Origin: CAZWDL01 sp964632995
GTDB lineage: Bacteria > Bacteroidota > Bacteroidia > Chitinophagales > Saprospiraceae
Reading direction: 5' to 3'
DNA: 18,470 bases
NCBI GenBank assembly: GCA_964632995.1
Contig: CAZWDL010000134.1
Location: 1 to 18,470 of the forward strand
The notes under the pieces are model-generated. The model was given only the letters and a program-made list of their open reading frames with translations. It had not been told where the DNA came from and ran no database searches. How positions within the stretch are numbered: the stretch's first letter is position 1; the number at the start of each line of letters is the position of its first letter. Position numbers and translations under genes: made by a program. This document shows, in pieces, positions 7,318 through 15,599 of the stretch.

Positions 7318-8733
7318 TTACTGCAACTTATACTTCTGGGAAATCGTCGGAAATCGTTCAAACAGCTCAGGCGCCATTTCGTAGTACTTATCGATCTTAT
7401 ATTTCAACTTGTCGAGATTGAGCTGCAATACCCTGGCAGCGTCCCCTTTCTTGCGGTGCTCGCGAAGCGCTTTTTCGATTGCGTTGAGTTCAGTAAGGGC
7501 CGTTTCCAATTCCAGATCGCTAAGTTCAGTTGCAACCTCCTCCCCGGAGACCTGATGCGCCCTTACTTCTTCGGGCAGGAGATCCACCCCGATCCTGTCG
7601 ACTCCTTGCATCTTTTGGTATACCGCAAGTCTCTTGACGAGATTGACCAGTTCGCGGACATTGCCGGGCCAGTGATAAGCCAGCAGTTTTTCCAGGGTAG
7701 CCGGTTCCAGCGCTGACAGGGGAATGCCGTTGACGCTCAGGTAGTGATCGAGGAGGAGCTCGACGTCTCGCCGGCGTTTCCGCAGGGGAGGAATGTGAAT
7801 GGCAAACTGGTTGAGCCGGTAGTACAAATCGGAACGAAAATTTCCCTTTTCGACCTCCTCTTTGAGATTTCGATTGGTGGCGACGACAATTTGCACATCC
7901 AACTGTATCTCCTTCCCTCCCACTGGCGTTATTTTCTTATCCTCCAGGAAGCGCAATAACTTGACCTGGATGGAAGGGTTGATCTCTCCGATTTCGTCGA
8001 GGAAAAGAATACCAGAGTCGGCTTCCTCAAAAGCGCCCTTCATGTCTTCCCGGGCATCGGTGAAGGCGCCTTTGCGATGGCCGAAGAGCGTACTTTCCAG
8101 CAAAGAGTCGGTAATGACAGACAGGTTTACCGCTTTAAAAGGCTTATCCTTCCGCTTCCCGAACTGGTGCAGGTACCGGGCGGCGACCTCCTTGCCCACG
8201 CCGGTTTCACCTGTTAACATGACGGTGATGTCCGGGATTTCCGACAACTTACGTAACGATTGCTTGATGCGGAGAATGGCTTCCGTTTCCCCGATAAAAT
8301 CGCGGGTTTTGGAGGAGACCGGTTTCTCTTCCTTTTCTACCTGCGCCTTTTGATCCAGGTATTGGTCAAAGAGCGCCTTCCACCCTTTTACGTCGAATTC
8401 GTCTTTGCGCACGTAGTTATCCGCTCCGTTCTTCATGGCCTTGACGACCGTACTGCTCTTTTGATCTTTGGTAACCACGATGAGCGGCATCCCCGGCGCA
8501 TAGCTTTTGAACCGTCTGATGTGCTGTAATCCTTCCAAGTCACTTTGCGCGCCAGATCCAAAGGTAAGATCGAGCAGGAGCAGCTGATAGTGACCGTTGC
8601 GCAGTGCTTTACCAGCAGCCTGCAGCGTGGGGGCATGCACCATCCGGTACCACTGACCGAAGGTCCGTCGCATAAAATCGCTGAACTCGGGTTCGTCTTC
8701 CACCAGAAGAACTAATGGGCGTTCTTTGCTCAT
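7318..8733 (-). CDS. NtrC-family sigma54-dependent activator (REC-AAA+-HTH)
   Basis: A 471-residue enhancer-binding-type regulator. The receiver domain (1-125) has E12/D13, phospho-acceptor D55 (LLLLDLTFG) and K110. The AAA+ domain (about 145-390) has Walker A GETGVGKE (175-182), the L1 loop GAFTDA (222-227), Walker B ILFLDEIGE (242-250), the arginine-rich LYYRLNQFAIHIPPLRKR and the sensor II HWPGNVREL (354-362). GAFTDA departs from the canonical sigma54-contacting GAFTGA. The end (about 418-450, ALREHRKKGDAARVLQLNL) resembles a divergent Fis-type helix-turn-helix, followed by a 20-residue tail. It sits between the multi-receiver protein (3-bp gap) and the REC-TIR gene. It may control the island or its own targets; no sigma54 promoter (GG-N10-GC type) was found in front of the operon. 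Confidence 0.92.
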   Translation of the reverse strand: MSKERPLVLLVEDEPEFSDFMRRTFGQWYRMVHAPTLQAAGKALRNGHYQLLLLDLTFGSGAQSDLEGLQHIRRFKSYAPGMPLIVVTKDQKSSTVVKAMKNGADNYVRKDEFDVKGWKALFDQYLDQKAQVEKEEKPVSSKTRDFIGETEAILRIKQSLRKLSEIPDITVMLTGETGVGKEVAARYLHQFGKRKDKPFKAVNLSVITDSLLESTLFGHRKGAFTDAREDMKGAFEEADSGILFLDEIGEINPSIQVKLLRFLEDKKITPVGGKEIQLDVQIVVATNRNLKEEVEKGNFRSDLYYRLNQFAIHIPPLRKRRRDVELLLDHYLSVNGIPLSALEPATLEKLLAYHWPGNVRELVNLVKRLAVYQKMQGVDRIGVDLLPEEVRAHQVSGEEVATELSDLELETALTELNAIEKALREHRKKGDAARVLQLNLDKLKYKIDKYYEMAPELFERFPTISQKYKLQ

Positions 8734-8736
8734 CGT

Positions 8737-10383
8737 TTAAATGGGTTGTTGGAGTTTCATCAAACGTTTTAGCAAGATATAGTTTTTCATCCGGTTGGTC
8801 CATAGCACATAATTAAAGTGCTCCTTGGGGAAATAATCCGTAGCGCCGATGTCGATAGCTCGTTTTGCCATCTGCCACTTACTATCTTTGGTGACGACAA
8901 TGATAGGGGTATCAGGGGCTATTTTCTTCAATTCACTGGTTAGTTTAAGCCCCTTTTCACTGCTACTGCCGTTGTGATCCACAAAATAGAGATCTACGGA
9001 AATCAAATCGAACCGATTCGGATCCTGCCGAATGAGATCGATGGCTTGCTGGGGCGTTTTGGCTCTGGTGAAATTAAATTCTCTGATGTTATTGATGTGC
9101 TGATGATACCAATCGTCTTCGTCTTCTACCACCAGAATACGCCCTTCGGTTTCCACCTGGATTTCTCTGGCTTGAGAAAGCAGGGGCTTCAGGTTTTTCC
9201 GCTTGGCCGCTTGCTCAAAGAGTTGATACCATTCCTTGAAATCGTATTCCGTTTTGGTAAGGAAATAACTGGCGCCCCGCTTGAGCGCTTCCTGCTGAAT
9301 GAATTCTTCATCGTGGGTAGAAGCGACGATCAATGGAGTATCGGGAAATTTATTTTTTATAGGGGCGATCAGTTCCAGTCCATCAGCCTTATTTTCACCT
9401 GGTCGCAGCTCCAGATCGAGTAGAATAAATCCGTAAGCTCTCTGCTCCAGGCGCCTGAGCCCCTCCTCTTTTGAAAATGCTTTATAAAACTGAAAGACCG
9501 GGAAGAAATTTTCTAGCATCGCGTGAAAATCCCGGTCGTCATCGATCACCAGTACCTCGGCGATAATCTCCGGATGGATGTACTTTTTATTGATACTCTT
9601 CAGCTTTCGCTGAATTTGCGCCAGCCGATTGAAGGCATCCTGGTCTTTCAGCTTTTTTTCTTTCAACCACAGTTCTTCGTCCTTAATCCATTTACTACCG
9701 CTGAAGATGTCGAACAATTCCTTGAAAAAGGATCGCACCTCAAGCGTTTCCAGATAGTGGAAAAAGGGGGTGCATTTAAAAAACGGTTCGTAATCCTTCC
9801 AACGGTGCAGCATCATCCGGCAGGCTTCCTTTCGGGGTCGCAGTGTTTCCTCCCAAACCTCCTTAAAATCCACCATGGAATCATCCATTTGGTAAAAGGC
9901 ATTGCTTAGACTTTGGCGCACTCTAGACATGGTATCGATAATGCCCTCGTCACTGTGGCCCTTGAAAAATCGCTGAAGCTTATCCAGCAAGGGTATTCCC
10001 TGTAAATTCAGCTGCCGGAGCCATTCTTCATCGGTTTCGTAGGCCTGTTCCAGTCTGGAGATAAAGTCGAAGTCTGGAGATAATTCGAGTAGCGGAATGA
10101 AGTTGGGGTGGTTATCCGACCAGTAGCCTCCGACCAACAGCTTTGTCCTCGGCGACTTATGCGCCAGATAGCGTTTCCATACTTCAAAAACGGAGGTATA
10201 AAGCCCTCCTTTTTCAGCATAGTTAGGTTCCTTACATTCATAGGGTTCGATCAGGACAACTGCATCAAAAGTAGTAAAATCAGATATCTTGGTAGAGAAG
10301 CATTCAAGCGTTACTTGATGCCCACAGTGGGCCGCCAGCTGGCGGACGGCGCCTTCCTTTGATGACAACATACATACGTTCAT
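8737..10383 (-). CDS. Multi-receiver protein without output domain, possible phosphate sink
   Basis: A 548-residue protein. Residues 1-110 are an alpha/beta unit (MNVCMLSSKEG, AVVLIEPYE, TKLLVGGYWSDNHPN) shaped like a receiver or flavodoxin-like fold but lacking the acidic triad. Residues 111-270 are mostly helical. Two complete receivers follow: REC-A at about 275-395 (D281/D282, phospho-acceptor D323 in LLDLEL, K377) and REC-B at about 414-540 (E420/D421, D464 in ISVDLYF, K520). Nothing after REC-B could act as an output domain. Two working receivers without an effector suggest a phosphate-buffering or relay role, like the stand-alone receiver DtcB in Detocs. It is 6 bp downstream of the 323-residue gene and 3 bp upstream of the activator. 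Receiver calls are firm; the role is inferred. Confidence 0.88.
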   Translation of the reverse strand: MNVCMLSSKEGAVRQLAAHCGHQVTLECFSTKISDFTTFDAVVLIEPYECKEPNYAEKGGLYTSVFEVWKRYLAHKSPRTKLLVGGYWSDNHPNFIPLLELSPDFDFISRLEQAYETDEEWLRQLNLQGIPLLDKLQRFFKGHSDEGIIDTMSRVRQSLSNAFYQMDDSMVDFKEVWEETLRPRKEACRMMLHRWKDYEPFFKCTPFFHYLETLEVRSFFKELFDIFSGSKWIKDEELWLKEKKLKDQDAFNRLAQIQRKLKSINKKYIHPEIIAEVLVIDDDRDFHAMLENFFPVFQFYKAFSKEEGLRRLEQRAYGFILLDLELRPGENKADGLELIAPIKNKFPDTPLIVASTHDEEFIQQEALKRGASYFLTKTEYDFKEWYQLFEQAAKRKNLKPLLSQAREIQVETEGRILVVEDEDDWYHQHINNIREFNFTRAKTPQQAIDLIRQDPNRFDLISVDLYFVDHNGSSSEKGLKLTSELKKIAPDTPIIVVTKDSKWQMAKRAIDIGATDYFPKEHFNYVLWTNRMKNYILLKRLMKLQQPI

Positions 10384-10389
10384 GGTGCA

Positions 10390-11361
10390 TTAGTTTGAAT
10401 GAAGTGAATCCAGTAGTTGCTGAAATTGGTCCTGCAACTTCAGTAGGTATGTTCTCGGCGGTGTGGACGGTATCGGTCCTTCTTGGTAAAAACCTTTTTT
10501 TATGGATTGTACTAATGCTTCATATTCTTCCTTGATATGTTGAAAATGCTCGATATTTTTTTGAGAGTCGTCAAAGACGTAGGACTTTTGGCGGCTTTTT
10601 TCCAATTGCTTTAGGGCTTCAACTTCTCTTCCGGAAATTTCATTGACGAAACTTCCGATTCTCAGGGACAGGCTTTTATTCCCCCGAAGCAATCCTTCCC
10701 AGGAGCCGTTTTCCCATTTTTCGTTTCCAGCCGGTATATTGCCGAAGAGGTAATCCAGAAAATCATCCCGCAATTCCAGTATTTTGGTCTGGAATTCGTG
10801 CTCGTAGTATTGCCAGGTTTTATCGAAGTACCGTTTAAATACGACCTGATGCTTATCATTGGCTACTCGCTCTTCGACCTGCTCTCCGCGGGGAGGCTGG
10901 TAGAAAAAATCCCCGTGCTCGCCGAGCAGTCCTACGCCCTGAGTTTTGTAATAAATAAAATCCTCCCCCTCACTGAATAGGAAACACTTATCGGCAGGTG
11001 TATCCCTGAGTATATCCTGAACCTGATCGGCACTAAATCCGTCGTTGCGATGTAGAAAGACGAGTACCTCGGTGTGTTGACTTTTATAATCATTTATAAG
11101 TTTATAAATAAAAGGCAAAACTTCAAAACCTTTATGTTCCTCTGTCCTCAAACGGACAACCTTGCCTCCTAGGACAACGGGGATATATTCCTCATCATTA
11201 TTCCGTTTGGGTTCTACCACGCTGAACTCATCAAAATACTTCCCTTTCCACCAACCGATATCTCTGTTCTCATTTTGTTGCCAAGTTTTCAAATCGACGA
11301 TATTCTCCATCAATTGTCGCCATTTCCAGGCGATAATCATAATTCTTTCCGGGTTTGTCAT
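10390..11361 (-). CDS. Uncharacterised component of the phosphorelay-TIR island
   Basis: A 323-residue protein I cannot place in a family. The N-terminal half alternates hydrophobic strands and helices (RIMIIAWKWRQLMENI at 6-21, EVLVFLHRNDGFSADQV at 98-114, KCFLFSEGEDFIYYKTQG at 125-142), suggesting an alpha/beta domain of about 150 residues. The middle (160-250) is rich in aromatic and acidic residues (FKRYFDKTWQYYEHEFQTKI), and the end (250-323) is helical and charged. No signal peptide, membrane span or obvious catalytic motif was seen. It lies 19 bp after the kinase-like gene and 6 bp before the multi-receiver gene, so it is part of the same transcript. A sensor, adaptor or inhibitory partner of the kinase is plausible but unproven. 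Confidence 0.8.
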   Translation of the reverse strand: MTNPERIMIIAWKWRQLMENIVDLKTWQQNENRDIGWWKGKYFDEFSVVEPKRNNDEEYIPVVLGGKVVRLRTEEHKGFEVLPFIYKLINDYKSQHTEVLVFLHRNDGFSADQVQDILRDTPADKCFLFSEGEDFIYYKTQGVGLLGEHGDFFYQPPRGEQVEERVANDKHQVVFKRYFDKTWQYYEHEFQTKILELRDDFLDYLFGNIPAGNEKWENGSWEGLLRGNKSLSLRIGSFVNEISGREVEALKQLEKSRQKSYVFDDSQKNIEHFQHIKEEYEALVQSIKKGFYQEGPIPSTPPRTYLLKLQDQFQQLLDSLHSN

Positions 11362-11380
11362 AATGGTGTTTTTTGGTAAA

Positions 11381-14300
11381 TTAAGATCCCATCAGCACTT
11401 TGATGAGGTTGTATTTCAGGTCGATGTCGTCGTCAATTTGAATCGCTCTTTCGGTCGCTTCGATGAGCGATTCAATAGGACGAAAGGTGGTAAACAGGCG
11501 AAGCGTTTTATTTTCCTTCTTTTCCAGTTCTCTCCACCACCGCGTTCTTCCCCGTCCGGTTGTAACCACGAAAAAGAAGTTCTCGGGTGCCTGGCCTTCT
11601 TCATTCCAAATCTGTTCGCGGATAAAATCAGCGATGCCTTCCTCCCCGTATACTTTTCCCGCTTCATTGGTCATGGATTCGATAAAAGATAAATGCAGGA
11701 TGACGAAATGATACCGGTCTAAACCTTGCTGTCTGACTTCTTCCCATTTTTTTAAATCCTCATCGAAAATGGAACAGTTCAGGTGTTCTTTCAGCAATTT
11801 TTGTTTTTCGGTGGTAATGCGTTCCGAAATCCGGCTGTCGAATGTGCAAATGCGTGTCTGTAAGAATTCTACGAGCTCGTACAAAAGGGCCTGATCCTTA
11901 ATTTTGCATTCGCTGAAATCGTCGATACTTTTCAAATCGTTGAAGAACCTGGTAGCCAGGATTCCGTGACTACGGATATTGATCTGGTCATTCCCTTGAT
12001 TCCTGTGTCTGTGGCTAAAGGGCAGTAGGTAATTCCGGTAATCCGCAAAATCATTTACAGTGTCGCTTTCCAGTTCCTTGTACTCCTGATTATTGAAGAA
12101 GCAAATCGCTTCCGGATCGTAGATGATATACGCGGTTGGCGTGTCTCCCTGTTTGATACAAATACTGAAGGCTCGCTGTCCCAGCCACTGATATAGCCAT
12201 TGTTTGTAAGTCTCGTGACTCTTCCATTCATTTGATGAAGGAGCCAGTATTCGGATGACACCTTTCTCACGGGCGTTCTTCATCAATTTCTCGTCTGAAA
12301 TACTGATTATTTTAAAGCGGGCAATATTCTCTAATTCCAGATCGTCGGGATTGGATAGTTTGAATACAAAATCTCCCTGCCAGACGTGGAAGAATTTCTT
12401 AAAGTAGCCCTTCTCCGGAAAGCCGTTATTGGCCAGTTGTTCCTCGGCATCCGGTAGATTTTTTAGCTGTACTTCGAAGTTATTTTCCTCTGTTTCACCG
12501 GATTTTCTTCCACTGCTGAAAGCGGACCGAATCCAGGGATAGTAACAGTCACTGAGCTTTTTCTCTTCTCTGAGTTGAACACTGCTGAAATTATTATTGA
12601 ACAACATAGCAGCGCAAATTTTGTCCTGATAGTTCCCCCCTAGTTTGGCGCGATTATCCTTGGTGATGATATCGGCATCCAAATCCTTCATCCTGCGGAG
12701 CACAAGGTGTTTGCCGTTTTGTACCAGATTCGTCTTATGATCCAGCCATACACCGATTTTATACAGTACCGGGGTAGCGGATTTCCGCACTCTCCGGCTG
12801 AGCGCTGCCGGCCGGATACCGATAGACAGCGTCAAGCCCTCTTCGATCATTTCTTGTTGGGCCGATTTCCCAAAGTGTTTTACGTTGCGTATCTCATTTT
12901 CGATAAGGGTAAAAAAGGCGTGCTTTCCCACCACCCCTCCGGGGAAAAACACTCTACACTGCTCCAGTTCTGATTTGAGATTTTTATAATCATCCCCTTT
13001 TTGATAATAGCGATGCCGCTGGATTGCCTGGTCATCCTCTTTGCCTGTTACATCGATAGTGGCCAAAACCCCATCCAACAAATTTCCATCATCCGTATGC
13101 TTGATCGGATACGTCCTCCTTAAAGGTTCCTTATCAAATTTGGCATCTTTCCGGAATGGCTTGTAATCGTAAATCACAACCCGGATATGTATCTTTTTTA
13201 TTCCCTCCGAGTGGGCTATGGTGCCCAGGTAAAGTGGGTTTTTGACAAAATCTTCCCAGAGTATCTCGTACAGGCTTTTGATTTCTCCACCAAACTGCGT
13301 GTCGCGGATAATCCCACTCCAGAACGCACCCTTTTCCATCAGGAATTTAAACAGCGGGGTCAGTTGAGGGGACACGGGATGGAGTTGGGTAATGACCGGA
13401 CTGAGCCCGGGACCATTTTTTTCCTGGTGATTCAATTGACGGAACCACCTGGCGAGGATGAGTTTGGCCCCTTCTGTCAATTCAGCTCGTTTTGAAACAT
13501 CAGGAAACTCCCGCTCCAGAAATGCTCCAATTGGAGCCACCCACTGGTCGATAGGATACTTTTTTTCCAATTCTTTGATCAGCTCATCAACTTTGGCTTC
13601 GGTACTTCTCTGCTGAAACCACCACTTCAGGGTAGTCAAGCTGTGCGCACTGATGTTGTGAGAGTAAGAATCAATCAGGATAGAAGTGATGGCGCGACGA
13701 CGGTTTTCCTCCTGGAATTTGTCTAGTAGCGTTTCATTTTGTTGAATCCGCTCCTCATAATATTCTCTGGAATTCTTATAATACTCTATGTAATTCAATC
13801 TTTTGAGCAGAGGGGTTTGATTGTTCTTGATTCGTTCGATTGCCTCATCCAACATATCCAATCGTCGCCGGGCAATGGCATCCTTTAAATCTTCATCTTT
13901 CAAATTCCAGATCCAAATCAGATTTTCGTATTCCCTCGTCATGAGCCGGATCATTTGAAGAAATACTTCTTTTCGATCTGCCTCAGTTTTGTTCTCTTCG
14001 ATTTCTCTTTCTTCGATAACGAAATGGGCAGCGCCCTCTAGTTTTCCAAATTGAAAGACCGGCAGAGAAGTATAGAAGAGGCTTTCCAGATCCTCGAAGT
14101 TCTTTTTCAAGATAGCATACTCCTGTCTTTGAACCTCATGCCAATTATCACGCGGAGATGTGAAATAGTCCTTAGTGAAAGACTTGAATTTAGTTAGATT
14201 ATCTATTTCTAATATGTTACTTTCGAACAGCTTCATAATGTTATGGGTCTCCCTAAAGGTTTCCGGGGATGCTGCCTGTTTTGCCAGTTTCTCCCAGCTC

Positions 14301-14536
14301 CCGTCTAATCCATCGTTTTGAGCTTTCAAAAATTCTCTCTGCCGTTTTAATCCGGCGAATACGAACTTTCTCTTTTTGATATACTCTTCCTTGCTTCGAT
14401 CCAGCAGTACCAGGAAAATGGTGAACTTATGTTTCAGTAATCCGTAGTGTTCTAGCATAACATAAATGCGATCGTACAGGTAGTAACCAAATTGCTCGAA
14501 GTTGGGGATGAGGAGTTCGTCTTTTCGTTTTGACAT
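11381..14536 (-). CDS. Large divergent histidine-kinase-like (GHKL ATPase) sensor protein
   Basis: A 1051-residue cytoplasmic protein without transmembrane segments. Residues 1-285 are mostly helical and coiled-coil-like. SYSHNISAHSLTTLKWW (291-307, with H293 and H298) resembles a dimerisation/phospho-acceptor H-box. A GHKL-type ATPase follows: the N-box-like GVVGKHAFFTLIENEIRNVK (534-553), an IGVWLDH strand (594-600) at the G1 position, and KLGGNYQDKICAAMLF (631-646) at the G2 position. Motifs are divergent, so activity is not assured. The C-terminal 110 residues form an alpha/beta unit (RYHFVILHLSFIES, FFFVVTTGRGRTRWW) of unknown role. First gene of the unit, likely sensing a cellular or phage cue and phosphorylating the three downstream receiver proteins. 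Start ATG 14534-14536 lies about 15 bp from a good promoter -10. Confidence 0.72.
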   Translation of the reverse strand: MSKRKDELLIPNFEQFGYYLYDRIYVMLEHYGLLKHKFTIFLVLLDRSKEEYIKKRKFVFAGLKRQREFLKAQNDGLDGSWEKLAKQAASPETFRETHNIMKLFESNILEIDNLTKFKSFTKDYFTSPRDNWHEVQRQEYAILKKNFEDLESLFYTSLPVFQFGKLEGAAHFVIEEREIEENKTEADRKEVFLQMIRLMTREYENLIWIWNLKDEDLKDAIARRRLDMLDEAIERIKNNQTPLLKRLNYIEYYKNSREYYEERIQQNETLLDKFQEENRRRAITSILIDSYSHNISAHSLTTLKWWFQQRSTEAKVDELIKELEKKYPIDQWVAPIGAFLEREFPDVSKRAELTEGAKLILARWFRQLNHQEKNGPGLSPVITQLHPVSPQLTPLFKFLMEKGAFWSGIIRDTQFGGEIKSLYEILWEDFVKNPLYLGTIAHSEGIKKIHIRVVIYDYKPFRKDAKFDKEPLRRTYPIKHTDDGNLLDGVLATIDVTGKEDDQAIQRHRYYQKGDDYKNLKSELEQCRVFFPGGVVGKHAFFTLIENEIRNVKHFGKSAQQEMIEEGLTLSIGIRPAALSRRVRKSATPVLYKIGVWLDHKTNLVQNGKHLVLRRMKDLDADIITKDNRAKLGGNYQDKICAAMLFNNNFSSVQLREEKKLSDCYYPWIRSAFSSGRKSGETEENNFEVQLKNLPDAEEQLANNGFPEKGYFKKFFHVWQGDFVFKLSNPDDLELENIARFKIISISDEKLMKNAREKGVIRILAPSSNEWKSHETYKQWLYQWLGQRAFSICIKQGDTPTAYIIYDPEAICFFNNQEYKELESDTVNDFADYRNYLLPFSHRHRNQGNDQINIRSHGILATRFFNDLKSIDDFSECKIKDQALLYELVEFLQTRICTFDSRISERITTEKQKLLKEHLNCSIFDEDLKKWEEVRQQGLDRYHFVILHLSFIESMTNEAGKVYGEEGIADFIREQIWNEEGQAPENFFFVVTTGRGRTRWWRELEKKENKTLRLFTTFRPIESLIEATERAIQIDDDIDLKYNLIKVLMGS

Positions 14537-14551
14537 AAATGGGGAAATATT

Positions 14552-14580
14552 GTATTAGAGAAACGCGAATACTTTGTCAA
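14552..14580 (-). promoter_or_regulatory. Probable promoter of the island operon
   Basis: On the minus strand TTGACA (14575-14580) is separated by exactly 17 bp from TAATAC (14552-14557), a near-perfect classical sigma70 spacing and sequence. The predicted transcription start falls near 14545, about 9 nt before the ATG of the kinase-like gene, so the leader would be almost absent and no ribosome-binding site is visible. Bacteroidota housekeeping promoters usually use TTG and TAnnTTTG boxes, so this classical form is notable. Confidence 0.55.
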
Positions 14581-14638
14581 TAATACTCATTCTCCATTTA
14601 ATTTCGAACCCGATCATCCTTTTTTCATTCTCTGAATC

Positions 14639-15070
14639 TTGTTATCCATTTTTCATTCCGTCAAAATGATGAATAGCATAATTTTATTTCCAATGCAGAG
14701 GAAAAAATAGAGCCTGCAAAAATCTTTGTGATCGGCTTGTTGTGCAGGATCCGGTTCAAAATCCCGTATGAAAGTTTTTTCTCGATAAAACCTGATCAGC
14801 ATTGAGAGACACGTAATCGGGTAATTGCTGAGGGAAGCCAGTAGAGTGGATGCATTGATTTCTGGTTGTCTGTAAACGCGTTTAACATGCGGCATGGCAT
14901 GCTGCCTAATTTTTGTGATCATGTCGTCTATTATTTCCAATTATGATTTGTCGTAGCTTGATGAGACTACAGAAAAAACCATTCCACCTTTTTTAACTTT
15001 TCCTATGTATATAAGTGCCTGGAAACCAATAAATTATTAAGAATTCATTTTGTTATTCATTTTTCATTCC
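14639..15070. repeat. 21-bp direct repeat pair, 411 bp apart
   Basis: TTGTTATCCATTTTTCATTC plus C at 14639-14659 recurs as TTGTTATTCATTTTTCATTC plus C at 15050-15070, 20 of 21 bases identical. A looser relative (CCTTTTTTCATTC) lies near 14618. The copies could be binding sites for a regulator of the operon, recombination scars, or boundaries of a small insertion. There is no gene between them. Confidence 0.6.
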
Positions 15071-15111
15071 ATTTTGAATTCGGAAAAATCCCGAAAATCC
15101 AGAAAGAAATT

Positions 15112-15123
15112 CGGATTAATCCG
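15112..15123. promoter_or_regulatory. Palindrome CGGATTAATCCG, operator-like
   Basis: A perfect 12-bp palindrome, extended to ATTCGGATTAATCCGGAAT with one unpaired G. Such symmetric sites typically bind dimeric regulators. It is about 570 bp upstream of the kinase-like gene, so a link to the island is speculative. Confidence 0.35.
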
Positions 15124-15599
15124 GAATAATGAAGCTTTCCAATCCTGCCATCGCGGATCACTCGAAACCAAGTAGGCGGTTCAAAGGCTACCTGATTTTC
15201 GGAAAGTTTTCGAATTTCTTGTTCGTTTTCTGAATAATCCTGTACTCCGATCAATTTTCCGATCCGAACACATTCCCATAATAAAATGAATATCAGTTAC
15301 TTATATGGTAAAATGAATTTGGAATGCTTTTTTCTAATGGATAGGCGAATCAAAATTGAAAAAATGAAAAAGGCATTCAATCAAGAAGTAGGAAAAAAAA
15401 TTTCCCGGAAATTTATGAGGGGACTTTTTCTCTACGGAACGAAAGCTGGTTTTTTACAGCTAACCTCTCTCCAATGGATTATCATTTGCATTTTATTACC
15501 AGCAAAAATCAAAAGCCATGAACCTTTTTATTAAAAGTATTTCCGGATTAGCGTTTTACGCTTCCAAAGCTGGGTTCTTATAGAGAATTAGAGTACCCC

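Noticed and set aside
14653..14940. 95-codon minus-strand frame upstream of the island
   Set aside because: No recognisable motifs, AT-driven composition, bounded by the direct repeat; could be a small gene but the evidence is insufficient.
15057..15254. 65-codon minus-strand frame
   Set aside because: No domain, overlaps the palindrome and the second direct-repeat copy.
15286..15534. 82-codon plus-strand frame
   Set aside because: Lys/Ile/Phe-rich translation typical of AT-rich non-coding DNA, with no recognisable features.
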